A DNA stretch of 10,614 nucleotides from Bacillota bacterium (GCA_023411225.1 JAEYPA010000043.1:1-10614); one strand, 5' to 3'; positions 1-6,809 are shown, counted from the first letter of the stretch. A program made the numbers and translations. The notes: generated by a model from the sequence alone, not told the origin.

Positions 1-2
1 GC

Positions 3-53
3 GGCTACTATGATTTAGCCATTGCCTATCAGTCAGTGTACGTCAACTATTGA
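3..53 (+). CDS. ltrA: Group II intron reverse transcriptase/maturase, C-terminal fragment
   Basis: Only the last 16 codons are in the window, read from base 3 to the TGA at 51-53; they end in residues GYYDLAIAYQSVYVNY. Intron-encoded reverse transcriptases often end in a similar way, with a Gly-Tyr-Tyr stretch followed by a short tail containing V-x-V-N. The position directly before domain V is also what is expected of a protein encoded in domain IV. In the family this protein helps the intron RNA fold and splice and copies it into new DNA sites. The reverse transcriptase core, maturase and any endonuclease domain lie upstream, so activity cannot be judged. The call rests on a short match plus the intron structure beside it. 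Confidence 0.7.
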   Translation, partial: GYYDLAIAYQSVYVNY

Positions 54-54
54 A

Positions 55-124
55 CGCGCCGTGTACCGAACGGTACGCACGGTGTGGTGAGAGGACGGGA
101 GTTAGTCACTCCCTCCTACTCGAT
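55..124 (+). ncRNA. Group II intron domains V and VI
   Basis: Domain V folds from 55-67 pairing with 72-86. The distal stem is 64-67 with 72-75, the two-base bulge is C76-G77, and the lower stem is 55-63 with 78-86. The catalytic triad is C57-G58-C59, with G58 facing U83 as the usual G-U wobble. A two-base linker (87-88) leads to domain VI. In domain VI, GAG 89-91 pairs with CTC 119-121, A118 is bulged as the branch point, 92-95 pairs with 114-117, and GGGAGT 97-102 pairs with ACTCCC 108-113. C96 stays single and 103-107 form the loop. The intron then ends in GAT at 122-124, which places the branch A seven bases from the 3' end counting itself. These are hand pairings. Confidence 0.85.
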
Positions 125-129
125 TTAGC

Positions 130-174
130 TACAATTAGGCCACTCTGCTCCACCGCATAAGGGGTTTAGTTGTA
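130..174 (+). other. Stem-loop just downstream of the intron end
   Basis: Bases 130-141 pair with 163-174 over 12 consecutive positions, three of them G-U in the + strand transcript, around a 21-base loop. On the - strand those three become A-C mismatches, so the structure favours + strand RNA. No run of T follows, so it does not look like an intrinsic terminator. It may be the 3' exon, or a 3' extension of the intron beyond domain VI. Extensions of about 53-56 bases carrying an extra stem are known from some Bacillus cereus group introns, such as B.c.I4. The pairing is seen; the role is inferred. Confidence 0.5.
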
Positions 175-184
175 CCAAGAAATT

Positions 185-1531
185 CTAATGGAATAAATCC
201 GTAATTGGTATGGATAGTTTGTTGTAAACCATATTACTGGTGTATTTATCATAGTGATTCATATAGTCGACAATCTTTAGGTACGGAAGGTTAAAGATGG
301 AAACCTGATAATATAGATTAAGCTGCATAGAATCCGTAGATAGTTTTGAGTACTCGACCTTAGAGTAGCTAAAGGCAAAATAGCCCCTTAGAGTGTCCCC
401 TATGTTGGATAGTTTTTGATTGGTGTAAGGATGTCCGTTCTCGTTGATGCTATTCTCTATAGGCGATATCTCCATGGATGTATTACTGTCGGGATTGTTA
501 TAAAGGCAAGAGCTGTTTAGCTCACATATATTTTTGAGACAGTTAGCGTTATATTCCAGTATCTGGAACAAACGGTTTCCAGGTTCTTTCAGCCATTTAT
601 AATAAATTAGGATACGTTCAGAATTATGGAGCTTAATTCTATAGGTGGTGAATTTAATGGTTCCTCCGTTGGCATTATGTGTATCAGTTTGAGAGGATAG
701 GGAATTGGCAGTGGAAAGATATTGACATTCCCTTGGACTCAAATCCTCTACAATATTTTTCTGCATACCCAGTGAAATGAGTTTTGATTTTGTATTTTCA
801 AATTCTTGGTTGATCCCAATATTGTTATCAGGAGATTGGGAAGCTAATAATGAGCTTTTATTGTTATAGTAGATAGTTAAAGCAAGAACCAGTATATAAC
901 CTATAATAAAGAGCATACGATTGCGATTGTTCTTGCTACTATAGGCAGTAAACTCTATTTCCAGGTTAGAAGAGGTAAGATCCTTTCCTACGCGATGGAA
1001 TACAAGAGCAACATATAATACATTAAGTAAAAGAATGATAATAGCAATAAGGGCCCCTAGTATACCAAGTTGGATAGTGAGATAAGTGGATACTACATTA
1101 CATAAGTATAACAAAATATATTTGGAGAATTGATGCCCATAGGATGTTAGGCCGGCGTCACTGTACATAGAACCAAAACCTTTGTCCAGTTGAATAAATA
1201 GAAAAATGATGATAACGGCACTAATGGTTATTTGCAGGTATGCAACATAAAGATTGGAATTGATAGAGGTCCAATCCAAAAGAAAATTGAACATCATCAA
1301 CACAAACCGTGTAAAGGCTAAATAATATGCAATAAGAAAATCGTGGTTGTAATTTTTAATAAGATGGCAACCATATAACATAATGGTAGAGCCTACAATA
1401 GGAAATAGATATTCAAAAAATAGAAAATCTATATTAAATAGGGAAAGCACAAAGCCATTGCCCAATAAGGATACCAATTCCATAAAGACTGGATTTTCAT
1501 GATATTCAGATGTATTAGAATATGGCTTCAT
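185..1531 (-). CDS. Multi-pass membrane protein of unknown function
   Basis: I do not recognise a characterised family for this protein of 448 residues. The N-terminal half is strongly hydrophobic, with about six likely membrane segments: roughly residues 22-55 (perhaps two, broken by Asn/Asp), 65-85, 94-114, 138-180 (two segments) and 206-222. A basic stretch (KNNRNR) just before the last segment suggests that loop is cytoplasmic, which puts the polar C-terminal domain of about 225 residues outside the cell. That domain has several cysteines, including a cluster near NICELNSSC, which could form disulfides or bind metal. The start at 1531 was chosen because an AAGGA-type site lies at 1541-1546 and the promoter -10 at 1569-1574 overlaps the farther-upstream ATG at 1570. 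The gene is monocistronic, divergent from tex and convergent with the intron. No clear terminator is seen after it. Confidence 0.75.
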   Translation of the reverse strand: MKPYSNTSEYHENPVFMELVSLLGNGFVLSLFNIDFLFFEYLFPIVGSTIMLYGCHLIKNYNHDFLIAYYLAFTRFVLMMFNFLLDWTSINSNLYVAYLQITISAVIIIFLFIQLDKGFGSMYSDAGLTSYGHQFSKYILLYLCNVVSTYLTIQLGILGALIAIIILLLNVLYVALVFHRVGKDLTSSNLEIEFTAYSSKNNRNRMLFIIGYILVLALTIYYNNKSSLLASQSPDNNIGINQEFENTKSKLISLGMQKNIVEDLSPRECQYLSTANSLSSQTDTHNANGGTIKFTTYRIKLHNSERILIYYKWLKEPGNRLFQILEYNANCLKNICELNSSCLYNNPDSNTSMEISPIENSINENGHPYTNQKLSNIGDTLRGYFAFSYSKVEYSKLSTDSMQLNLYYQVSIFNLPYLKIVDYMNHYDKYTSNMVYNKLSIPITDLFH

Positions 1532-1568
1532 GTTATTAATTCCTTTCATGTTTTTATTATATATTACC

Positions 1569-1596
1569 ATTATATAGAATTTCTCGAAGATTTCAA
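1569..1596 (-). promoter_or_regulatory. Sigma-A promoter of the unknown membrane protein gene
   Basis: Read on the - strand, TTGAAA (1596-1591), a 16-base spacer and TATAAT (1574-1569) form a near-consensus promoter. Transcription would start near 1562, giving a leader of about 30 bases before the ATG at 1531. This also rules out the ATG at 1570 as a start, because it lies inside the -10 box. Confidence 0.7.
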
Positions 1597-1620
1597 GATT
1601 GGTTAATATAATAGAAAACC

Positions 1621-1649
1621 TTGCGAGGCATTTCTAACTATAGTAAAAT
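1621..1649 (+). promoter_or_regulatory. Sigma-A promoter of tex
   Basis: TTGCGA (1621-1626), a 17-base spacer and TAAAAT (1644-1649) lie 33 bases before the tex start. It is divergent from the promoter at 1569-1596, and the two -35 boxes are only about 25 bases apart, so their polymerases could interfere or share a regulator. Confidence 0.65.
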
Positions 1650-1682
1650 AGCAAATAAGAAATAGTAGGAAGGTATTGGAAT

Positions 1683-3827
1683 ATGAATATTTTAAACCAG
1701 TTAAAAGATGAATTGGGCATTGAGCTTTGGCAAGTAGAAGCTACTGTGAAATTAATTGATGAAGGTAATACAATTCCCTTCATTGCCCGATACAGGAAGG
1801 AGCAGCATGGTTCTTTAAATGATGAGGTGCTTCGTAAACTTCACGAAAGGCTTCAGTACCTTCGTAATCTGGAGGATAAAAAAAGCCAGGTAATTGCCAG
1901 TATTGAGGAACAAGGTAAGATGACTGAGGAACTTAGGGCACAGATACTAAGTGCGGCTACTCAGGTTGTAGTGGATGATTTGTACCGGCCTTATCGTCCA
2001 AAACGAAGAACTCGAGCTACCATTGCTAAGGAGAAGGGATTAGAAGGACTTGCTAATATATTAATGCTTCAAATGACTAATAAATCTATGGAAGAAGAGG
2101 CGGCTGCCTATGTAAACGAGGAGAAGGAAGTGGCAGATACAGCTGCGGCTATTGCGGGAGCGATGGACATTGTAGCTGAGGCCATTTCTGATGAAGCAAA
2201 GTACAGAAGTTATATCCGAAACCTTACCATGAGGGAAGGTTCTATGAGCAGTACAGCCAAGGATTCAAAACAGCAATCAGTATATGAAATGTATTATGAG
2301 TTTGAGGAGAGACTGAACAAGTTAGCTAGCCATCGTATCCTTGCGATAAATCGTGGGGAAGCAGAGAAGGTTCTGACGGTAAAGGTCAATGCTCCAGAGG
2401 AACGAATTCTTCAATATATGGAGAAACAGATTATTTCACAGGACAACCCTAACACAACACCTTATCTTAAGAAAACTATAGAGGACTCCTATAAACGTCT
2501 GATTGCACCGGCTATTGAACGGGAGTTACGTTCTGATTTGACTGAGAAGGCAGAGGACAGTGCCATAGATGTATTTGGAAAAAACCTAGTACAGTTGTTA
2601 ATGCAACCACCAATTAGTGGACATGTTGTCTTAGGCTGGGATCCTGCATTTCGTACAGGGTGTAAACTGGCGGTGGTAGATGGTACGGGAAAAGTACTGG
2701 ATACAACAGTTGTGTACCCTACTGAGCCACAGAATAGGGTGGAAGAGACAAAGAGAATTGTAAAGAAATTAATTGAGAAATATAATATCAGTCTCATTTC
2801 AGTAGGAAATGGAACAGCTTCCAGGGAATCTGAGATGATTATTGTAGATATGCTGAAAGAGATAAATAAACCAGTACAATATATTATTGTAAATGAAGCA
2901 GGAGCTTCTGTATATTCTGCTAGTAAATTAGCTACTGAAGAATTCCCTCAATTTGATGTAGGACAACGTAGTGCGGCCAGCATTGCCAGAAGACTACAGG
3001 ATCCTTTGGCAGAATTGGTAAAAATCGATCCAAAGTCTATTGGAGTGGGTCAGTATCAACATGATATGAACCAGAAGAAGTTATCGGATGCCCTAACAGG
3101 TGTAGTGGAAGGCTGTGTAAATAAGGTGGGCGTGGATCTGAATACAGCTAGTGCTTCTCTGCTAGAATATATTTCAGGAATTAGTAAAGTCATAGCTAAG
3201 AACATTGTGGCATATCGAGAGGAGAATGGAAGGTTTTCTAATAGAGCAGAGCTACTTAAAGTTCCAAAACTCGGACCAAAAGCCTATGAACAATGTGCCG
3301 GATTTATGAGAATCCTAGGTGGAAGTAATCCTTTAGATGCTACCAGTGTTCATCCAGAGACTTACGAAGCCGCTGAAACCTTACTAAAGACCTTGGGCTA
3401 TACTAAACAAGACGTGGTCACTGCAGGCCTTGCTGGAATCGGTGGGAAGGTAAAGGATGTAAAAAAATTGGCTGATAATCTTGGAATAGGAGATATAACA
3501 CTGGTGGATATTCTGAAGGAACTGGAGAAACCGGGAAGAGACCCAAGGGATGAGATGCCAAAGCCAATTCTTCGAACCGATGTTATGGATATGAAGGACC
3601 TAAAGGAAGGAATGATTCTAAAGGGAACTGTTCGTAATGTAATAGATTTTGGTGCATTTGTGGATATCGGGGTACATCAAGATGGCTTGGTCCATATTTC
3701 CCAGCTTACAAACAAGAAGTTTGTTAAGCATCCTTTGGAAGTAGTAAGTGTAGGAGATATTGTAGAGGTTAAGGTGATGAGTGTAGATACATCCAAGAAT
3801 AGGATTCAGTTAACAATGAAATTATAG
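1683..3827 (+). CDS. tex: Tex family S1 RNA-binding transcription accessory protein
   Basis: Tex is a cytoplasmic nucleic-acid-binding protein. It is linked to transcription and stress tolerance in several bacteria, but its molecular role is not settled. All expected parts are visible in 714 residues, a normal length. They are the N-terminal motif IPFIARYRKE (31-40), the YRPYRPKRRTRA stretch near 105-115, a YqgF/RNase H-like domain starting with LGWDPAFRTGCK (about 317-328) and running through NGTASRESE, a helix-hairpin-helix region at about 485-544, and a C-terminal S1 domain at about 638-712 (VRNVIDFGAFVDIG). The site AGGAAGG at 1667-1673 is nine bases before the ATG. The gene has its own promoter and terminator, so it appears to be transcribed alone. 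The YqgF-like fold in Tex is generally thought not to act as a nuclease, and nothing here suggests otherwise. Confidence 0.97.
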   Translation: MNILNQLKDELGIELWQVEATVKLIDEGNTIPFIARYRKEQHGSLNDEVLRKLHERLQYLRNLEDKKSQVIASIEEQGKMTEELRAQILSAATQVVVDDLYRPYRPKRRTRATIAKEKGLEGLANILMLQMTNKSMEEEAAAYVNEEKEVADTAAAIAGAMDIVAEAISDEAKYRSYIRNLTMREGSMSSTAKDSKQQSVYEMYYEFEERLNKLASHRILAINRGEAEKVLTVKVNAPEERILQYMEKQIISQDNPNTTPYLKKTIEDSYKRLIAPAIERELRSDLTEKAEDSAIDVFGKNLVQLLMQPPISGHVVLGWDPAFRTGCKLAVVDGTGKVLDTTVVYPTEPQNRVEETKRIVKKLIEKYNISLISVGNGTASRESEMIIVDMLKEINKPVQYIIVNEAGASVYSASKLATEEFPQFDVGQRSAASIARRLQDPLAELVKIDPKSIGVGQYQHDMNQKKLSDALTGVVEGCVNKVGVDLNTASASLLEYISGISKVIAKNIVAYREENGRFSNRAELLKVPKLGPKAYEQCAGFMRILGGSNPLDATSVHPETYEAAETLLKTLGYTKQDVVTAGLAGIGGKVKDVKKLADNLGIGDITLVDILKELEKPGRDPRDEMPKPILRTDVMDMKDLKEGMILKGTVRNVIDFGAFVDIGVHQDGLVHISQLTNKKFVKHPLEVVSVGDIVEVKVMSVDTSKNRIQLTMKL

Positions 3828-3834
3828 AAATAAT

Positions 3835-3883
3835 AAGGCGTTTAGATTTCTCGTATATAGTAAATCGGCGCCTTTTTCTTTTG
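3835..3883 (+). terminator. Intrinsic terminator after tex
   Basis: AAGGCG (3835-3840) pairs with CGCCTT (3869-3874). Inside it, GATTT and AAATC also pair around a loop, and a T-rich run (TTTTTCTTTT) follows from 3873. It begins eight bases after the tex stop codon. Confidence 0.8.
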
Positions 3884-3955
3884 TTTATGTTTCTCCTTTT
3901 GTAGAGATTACCTGAAAAATGGACATGCTACAATGGGAGCTGTTTTTCCTTTAGG

Positions 3956-3983
3956 TTGCACTTTTAATGGAATCTGATATAAT
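3956..3983 (+). promoter_or_regulatory. Sigma-A promoter with extended -10 for the YcxB-like/tsaE operon
   Basis: TTGCAC (3956-3961), a 16-base spacer ending in TGA and TATAAT (3978-3983) form a strong promoter with an extended -10 (TGn). Transcription would start near 3990, about 29 bases before the ATG at 4019. The upstream in-frame ATG at 3983 overlaps the -10 box and cannot be the start. Confidence 0.75.
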
Positions 3984-4018
3984 TGCTCTTAGAAAGTTGC
4001 ATGTTTTGGAGGCTAATA

Positions 4019-4531
4019 ATGCAAGAAATAAAGATTTCGGTTTCGATGAAATTTTCCAATATGTATGATTTTTTGTTACATTATAACTATAAAGGCTTTG
4101 CAGGTATGATTGGTCCTGCATTTAGTATATTGGCTTTAGGAGCTTTGTGCATCTCCTATTCAGTTCTAAGCAAAGGGCAGATTACACTTCTTATGATTGC
4201 CTCCCTGCTTTTTACTGTAATCAATCCGCTTCTGATTGCATTAAAAGCAGCCAAACAAATTAAATTAAATCCAACCTTTCGTGATCCTCTTTTTTATACC
4301 TTAGATGAGGAAAAGATAACTGTGTCTCAGAATGAAGAAAGCTTACCTATGCCATGGAAGGATGTTATAGAAGTAATGGAGACTAGATGTAATATTACTG
4401 TATATCTATCTAAGGTACGTGCATTGGTTCTCCCAAAAGAGGATATCGGGACTCAACTTCCAGAGGTAAAAGAATTGATTCGTCGTTCTGTACAACATGG
4501 GAAGGTGAGATTAAAGAGAGAAGAGAAGTAA
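4019..4531 (+). CDS. YcxB-like membrane protein
   Basis: This 170-residue protein has the layout of YcxB-like proteins. A short amphipathic N-terminus is followed by two membrane segments near residues 28-48 and 54-76. A C-terminal soluble domain then carries the typical pattern of a Phe/Tyr-x-Leu-Asp-Glu strand, a Ser-rich strand, a PWKDV motif and a VLPKED motif near the end. The function of this family is unknown. The start at 4019 has GGAGG at 4008-4012, six bases upstream. The gene is first in an apparent operon, with only 24 bases separating its stop from the tsaE start. That arrangement suggests shared transcription but does not by itself imply a role in tRNA modification. Confidence 0.75.
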   Translation: MQEIKISVSMKFSNMYDFLLHYNYKGFAGMIGPAFSILALGALCISYSVLSKGQITLLMIASLLFTVINPLLIALKAAKQIKLNPTFRDPLFYTLDEEKITVSQNEESLPMPWKDVIEVMETRCNITVYLSKVRALVLPKEDIGTQLPEVKELIRRSVQHGKVRLKREEK

Positions 4532-4555
4532 TAAAGGTTGCTAGGAGAAGAATGG

Positions 4556-5005
4556 ATGTTAATAGAAAGCTATAGCGAAAAGGACACCTTTGCAATTGGA
4601 AAAGAGCTGGGTATGAAAGCAATTGCTGGTCAGGTGTTCTGTCTGATAGGAGATTTAGGTGTAGGAAAGACAGTTTTTACCCAGGGATTTGCATATGGAC
4701 TAGGTATTGAAGAACCAATTAGTAGTCCAACCTTTACTATTGTTCAGGTTTATGAGGAGGGAAGGCTTCCTTTTTATCATTTCGACGTATACCGAATAGC
4801 AGATATCGACGAAATGGATGAGATAGGATATGAAGATTATTTTTATGGACAGGGAGTATGTCTTGTGGAATGGGCGAATCTAATTGAAGAATTACTTCCG
4901 GAGACAGTTACCATTGTTTGCATTGAAAAGGATTTACAAAAAGGCTTTGATTATAGGATGATTACAATAGAGGAGAAGAGAAATGAAGATTTTAGCTATC
5001 GATAG
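4556..5005 (+). CDS. tsaE: tRNA t6A biosynthesis ATPase TsaE
   Basis: TsaE is the ATPase that works with TsaB and TsaD to transfer the threonylcarbamoyl group, made by TsaC/TsaC2, onto A37 of tRNAs reading ANN codons. The 149-residue protein is full length for the family. The Walker A motif GDLGVGKT is at 32-39, the family motif SSPTF at 56-60, HFDVYR at 75-80, and LVEWA at 103-107 in the Walker B-like position. The ATG at 4556 has AGGAG at 4543-4547, eight bases upstream. A TTG at 4538 in the same frame lies too close to any ribosome binding site to be preferred. The 3' end overlaps tsaB by 23 bases, implying translational coupling of two partner proteins. Confidence 0.96.
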   Translation: MLIESYSEKDTFAIGKELGMKAIAGQVFCLIGDLGVGKTVFTQGFAYGLGIEEPISSPTFTIVQVYEEGRLPFYHFDVYRIADIDEMDEIGYEDYFYGQGVCLVEWANLIEELLPETVTIVCIEKDLQKGFDYRMITIEEKRNEDFSYR

Positions 5006-5708
5006 TTCTGGGTTGGTTGCATCTGTAGCAATTTTGGTTGAAGATTGCTTGGCTGCCGAGTACACCACCAATTTTAAAAAGACCCATTCTCAGACCTTAC
5101 TACCCATGCTAGATGAGATTGTGAAGATGACAGGAATTGAGCTTAAGGAAATAGATGCTATAGCAGTAGCGGCAGGTCCTGGCTCTTTTACCGGATTAAG
5201 AATTGGATCAGCAACAGCCAAGGGATTAGGGCTTGCATTAGACAAGCCCATTATTGAGGTTCCTACTATAGATGCCCTAGCCTATAATTTATATAATACA
5301 AAGGGACTTATCTGTCCTATTATGGATGCCAGACGTAACCAGGTTTATACTGGTATCTATTGCTTTGAAGAAAATGGGCTTGAAGTTCTATCTCGGCAGA
5401 AGGCAGTGGAAATTGAAAAATTAATAGAGGAAATAAAAAGTATTCAAAGAGATTCTAAAGAGTATGAGAAGCTTGTCTTTTTAGGAGATGGTGTAGAGGT
5501 ACATCAAAAAAGACTGAAAGAGACATTTGGTGAAATGGTCAGTTTTGCACCTGCTCATTTATCTAAGCAAAGAGCCGGTGCGGTTGCTGTGCTAGGAGCA
5601 CATTCGTTTAAAGAGGGAAAAATGATTAATGCCAGAGATCATGAGCCGGTTTATCTTAGGTTATCTCAAGCAGAGCGAGAACTAAAGGAAAAGCAGGCAC
5701 AAAAATAA
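4983..5708 (+). CDS. tsaB: tRNA t6A biosynthesis protein TsaB
   Basis: TsaB is the non-catalytic ASKHA-fold partner that binds TsaD and supports t6A37 synthesis. It is 241 residues long, normal for the family. The N-terminal strand has ILAIDSS at 3-9, and the signature AAGPGSFTGLRIG is at 63-75. A central DARRNQVYTGIY motif marks the second half. As expected of TsaB, it lacks the HxxxH metal site of TsaD. The site AGGAG at 4971-4975 lies inside the end of tsaE, seven bases before the ATG. The gene sits between tsaE and rimI in the common bacterial order, with the catalytic partner tsaD encoded about 2.7 kb downstream. Confidence 0.96.
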   Translation: MKILAIDSSGLVASVAILVEDCLAAEYTTNFKKTHSQTLLPMLDEIVKMTGIELKEIDAIAVAAGPGSFTGLRIGSATAKGLGLALDKPIIEVPTIDALAYNLYNTKGLICPIMDARRNQVYTGIYCFEENGLEVLSRQKAVEIEKLIEEIKSIQRDSKEYEKLVFLGDGVEVHQKRLKETFGEMVSFAPAHLSKQRAGAVAVLGAHSFKEGKMINARDHEPVYLRLSQAERELKEKQAQK

Positions 5709-5728
5709 AATCTAATGTGAGGAGTAAC

Positions 5729-6178
5729 ATGGATCAATCCATTATAATTCGGTCGTTGATAAAAGAAGACATAGATCAGGTGTTGCAAATAGAGAAAAGT
5801 ACATTTTCCATGCCATGGACGAAAAGAGATTTTGAGGCCGTTCTCACAAATCCAAAGAATTTATATCTTGTCGTGGATAAAAACGGAGAAATTGCCGGCT
5901 ATTGTGGATTGTGGGCTGTTTTGGGAGAAGGCCAGATAACCAATGTGGCAATTAGAGAAGCATATCGGCACCAGGGTATTGGACGGATAATGATGGAGGC
6001 GCTACTTACAGAGGGACAGAATAGAGGGATTACGGAGTTTACCTTAGAGGTTAGGGAGAGTAATCTTGCTGCTCGTGCTTTATATAGGAGTTTAGGCTTT
6101 ACGGAAGCAGGGGTTAGGCCTAATTTCTATGATAAACCTAAGGAAAATGCTGTTATTATGTGGTATTATACGATATGA
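5729..6178 (+). CDS. rimI: Ribosomal protein S18-alanine N-acetyltransferase RimI
   Basis: RimI is a GNAT acetyltransferase that acetylates the N-terminal alanine of ribosomal protein S18 using acetyl-CoA. The 149-residue protein has the PWT motif near 29-31 and the acetyl-CoA-binding RHQGIG loop at 80-85. The sequence TLEVRESN (105-112) contains E107, matching the catalytic glutamate of characterised RimI. Y119 in the LYRSLGF stretch matches the proposed general acid, and the C-terminal NFYDKP...AVIMW motif is also present. The ATG at 5729 has TGAGGAG at 5718-5724; the GTG at 5717 overlaps that site and is unlikely to start translation. The stop lies 20 bases after tsaB in the same operon. 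A related GNAT with another substrate cannot be wholly excluded, but motif and context agree. Confidence 0.92.
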   Translation: MDQSIIIRSLIKEDIDQVLQIEKSTFSMPWTKRDFEAVLTNPKNLYLVVDKNGEIAGYCGLWAVLGEGQITNVAIREAYRHQGIGRIMMEALLTEGQNRGITEFTLEVRESNLAARALYRSLGFTEAGVRPNFYDKPKENAVIMWYYTI

Positions 6179-6198
6179 GGGACTAAAGGCGATATCGT
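6170..6198 (+). other. Inverted repeat at the end of rimI
   Basis: ACGATAT (6170-6176) overlaps the rimI stop codon and is perfectly inverted as ATATCGT (6192-6198), with a 15-base loop. No T run follows, so it is a weak candidate for a terminator or mRNA 3' end structure. It may be chance. Confidence 0.3.
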
Positions 6199-6283
6199 GT
6201 AGAATAGTAGTTATTTCCACTATGAAAATATCAAATACGTATATATAATTAAATTAGCTTGCATTGGTTTGGAGGGATAAGTC

Positions 6284-6508
6284 TTGCGAAAAGGGAAACG
6301 ATTATTTTGCAATGTGTGTGGAAAAGAACTGAAGATAGAACGAGGAATTCTAAAAGAAGGTGTATTCGAGGCTACTCAGGAGTGGGGGTATTTTTCTGAC
6401 AAAGACTTAGAAATACATCGGTTTGATATTTGTGAGCACTGCTATGACAAGATGATTGATTCATTTGTGATTCCTGTAACCATAAAAAAGAAGCAAGAAT
6501 ATTTATAG
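6284..6508 (+). CDS. Small Cys4 (zinc-ribbon-like) protein of unknown function
   Basis: This is a 74-residue protein with two CxxC pairs, C9-C12 and C50-C53, about 37 residues apart and well placed to bind one zinc ion. Between them is a WGYFS stretch and a charged patch, and the end is basic (IKKKQ). It starts with TTG at 6284, supported by GGAGG at 6271-6275, eight bases upstream. I know of similar short proteins in Clostridia but no assigned function. It lies 105 bases after rimI. A TATAAT at 6244-6249 is a possible -10 without a good -35, so the gene may be read from the operon, from a weak promoter, or both. A hairpin with a T run lies about 100 bases beyond its stop. Zinc binding is inferred. 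Confidence 0.75.
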   Translation: MRKGKRLFCNVCGKELKIERGILKEGVFEATQEWGYFSDKDLEIHRFDICEHCYDKMIDSFVIPVTIKKKQEYL

Positions 6509-6612
6509 TAGTGATAGGATTCTTTAAAGATACCTCTTTTATATCTATAGGACAATATAAATGGGAGTTTTGATTCTGATAAATGACAGTTTAAATTGAA
6601 TAATCTTTTTTG

Positions 6613-6671
6613 GCTCTGTATCAATTGTTGATGCGTGGTGTTTTGCACGTGAATCAACACTGATATAGAGC
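6613..6671 (+). repeat. Long imperfect hairpin, terminator or small mobile-element remnant
   Basis: GCTCTGTATCA (6613-6623) pairs with TGATATAGAGC (6661-6671) over 11 positions with one G-U. After a small internal loop, TGTTGAT pairs with ATCAACA over seven, and GCGTG with CACGT over five. Together that is about 23 pairs around a short loop. TATTTTTAT follows, so it could end transcription of the Cys4 gene. The arms begin GGCTCT at the left and, as reverse complement, AGCTCT at the right. This recalls the terminal repeats of some ISL3-type insertion sequences, so a tiny non-autonomous element is possible. No clear target duplication was found. Confidence 0.55.
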
Positions 6672-6723
6672 TATTTTTATATTCATTATTAATTTGAGCT
6701 TTTTGCATCTTATGTTTGCTACA

Positions 6724-6752
6724 TTGATTCTAAGTATAAAATATGATATCAT
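6724..6752 (+). promoter_or_regulatory. Sigma-A promoter of the rnz-tsaD-ispD cluster
   Basis: TTGATT (6724-6729), a 17-base spacer ending in TGA and TATCAT (6747-6752) form a promoter with an extended -10. Transcription would start near 6759, about 50 bases before rnz. Confidence 0.65.
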
Positions 6753-6809
6753 GGGAAAAGTAGAGAGAAACAAATTATAACTATACTTAATAGTAAGTGA
6801 GGAAGAATA

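Larger units (their letters stand above)
1..124 (+). mobile_element. Group II intron, 3' portion
   Basis: This is the 3' end of a group II intron, a self-splicing retroelement, whose 5' part lies before the window. Three things are seen in order: a short open frame ending at a stop at 51-53 that resembles the C-terminus of an intron-encoded reverse transcriptase, a domain V hairpin, and a domain VI hairpin with a bulged A. The predicted intron end is at about 124, with the last bases GAT giving the usual terminal AY. The domain V triad is CGC rather than the commoner AGC. CGC is known from IIC introns such as that of Oceanobacillus iheyensis, but the subclass cannot be fixed without the 5' part. 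The intron lies outside any recognised coding gene and points toward the 3' end of the - strand gene that follows. Confidence 0.85.
6509..6809. other. Gene-poor intergenic stretch
   Basis: About 300 bases without a supportable gene. The first 100 bases are AT-rich with no clear structure. The middle holds the long hairpin at 6613-6671, and the end holds the rnz promoter at 6724-6752. An 88-codon - strand open frame across 6442-6708 overlaps the small Cys4 gene and runs through the hairpin; it lacks a believable ribosome binding site. Confidence 0.6.

Noticed and set aside
130..174. Hairpin as terminator for the - strand membrane protein gene
   Set aside because: In - strand RNA three pairs become mismatches and no T run follows on that strand.
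2489..2797. 102-codon - strand open frame inside tex
   Set aside because: It lies fully inside a well-conserved gene on the other strand and has no family features; it is a shadow.
4538..4555. TTG start giving a longer TsaE
   Set aside because: The ATG at 4556 has an AGGAG site eight bases upstream; the TTG has no properly spaced site.
4410..4622. 70-codon - strand open frame across the YcxB-like/tsaE junction
   Set aside because: It is antisense to two genes and covers their ribosome binding site region; no independent support.
6442..6708. 88-codon - strand open frame over the intergenic hairpin
   Set aside because: It overlaps the Cys4 gene and the hairpin, shows no recognisable domain, and has no good ribosome binding site.
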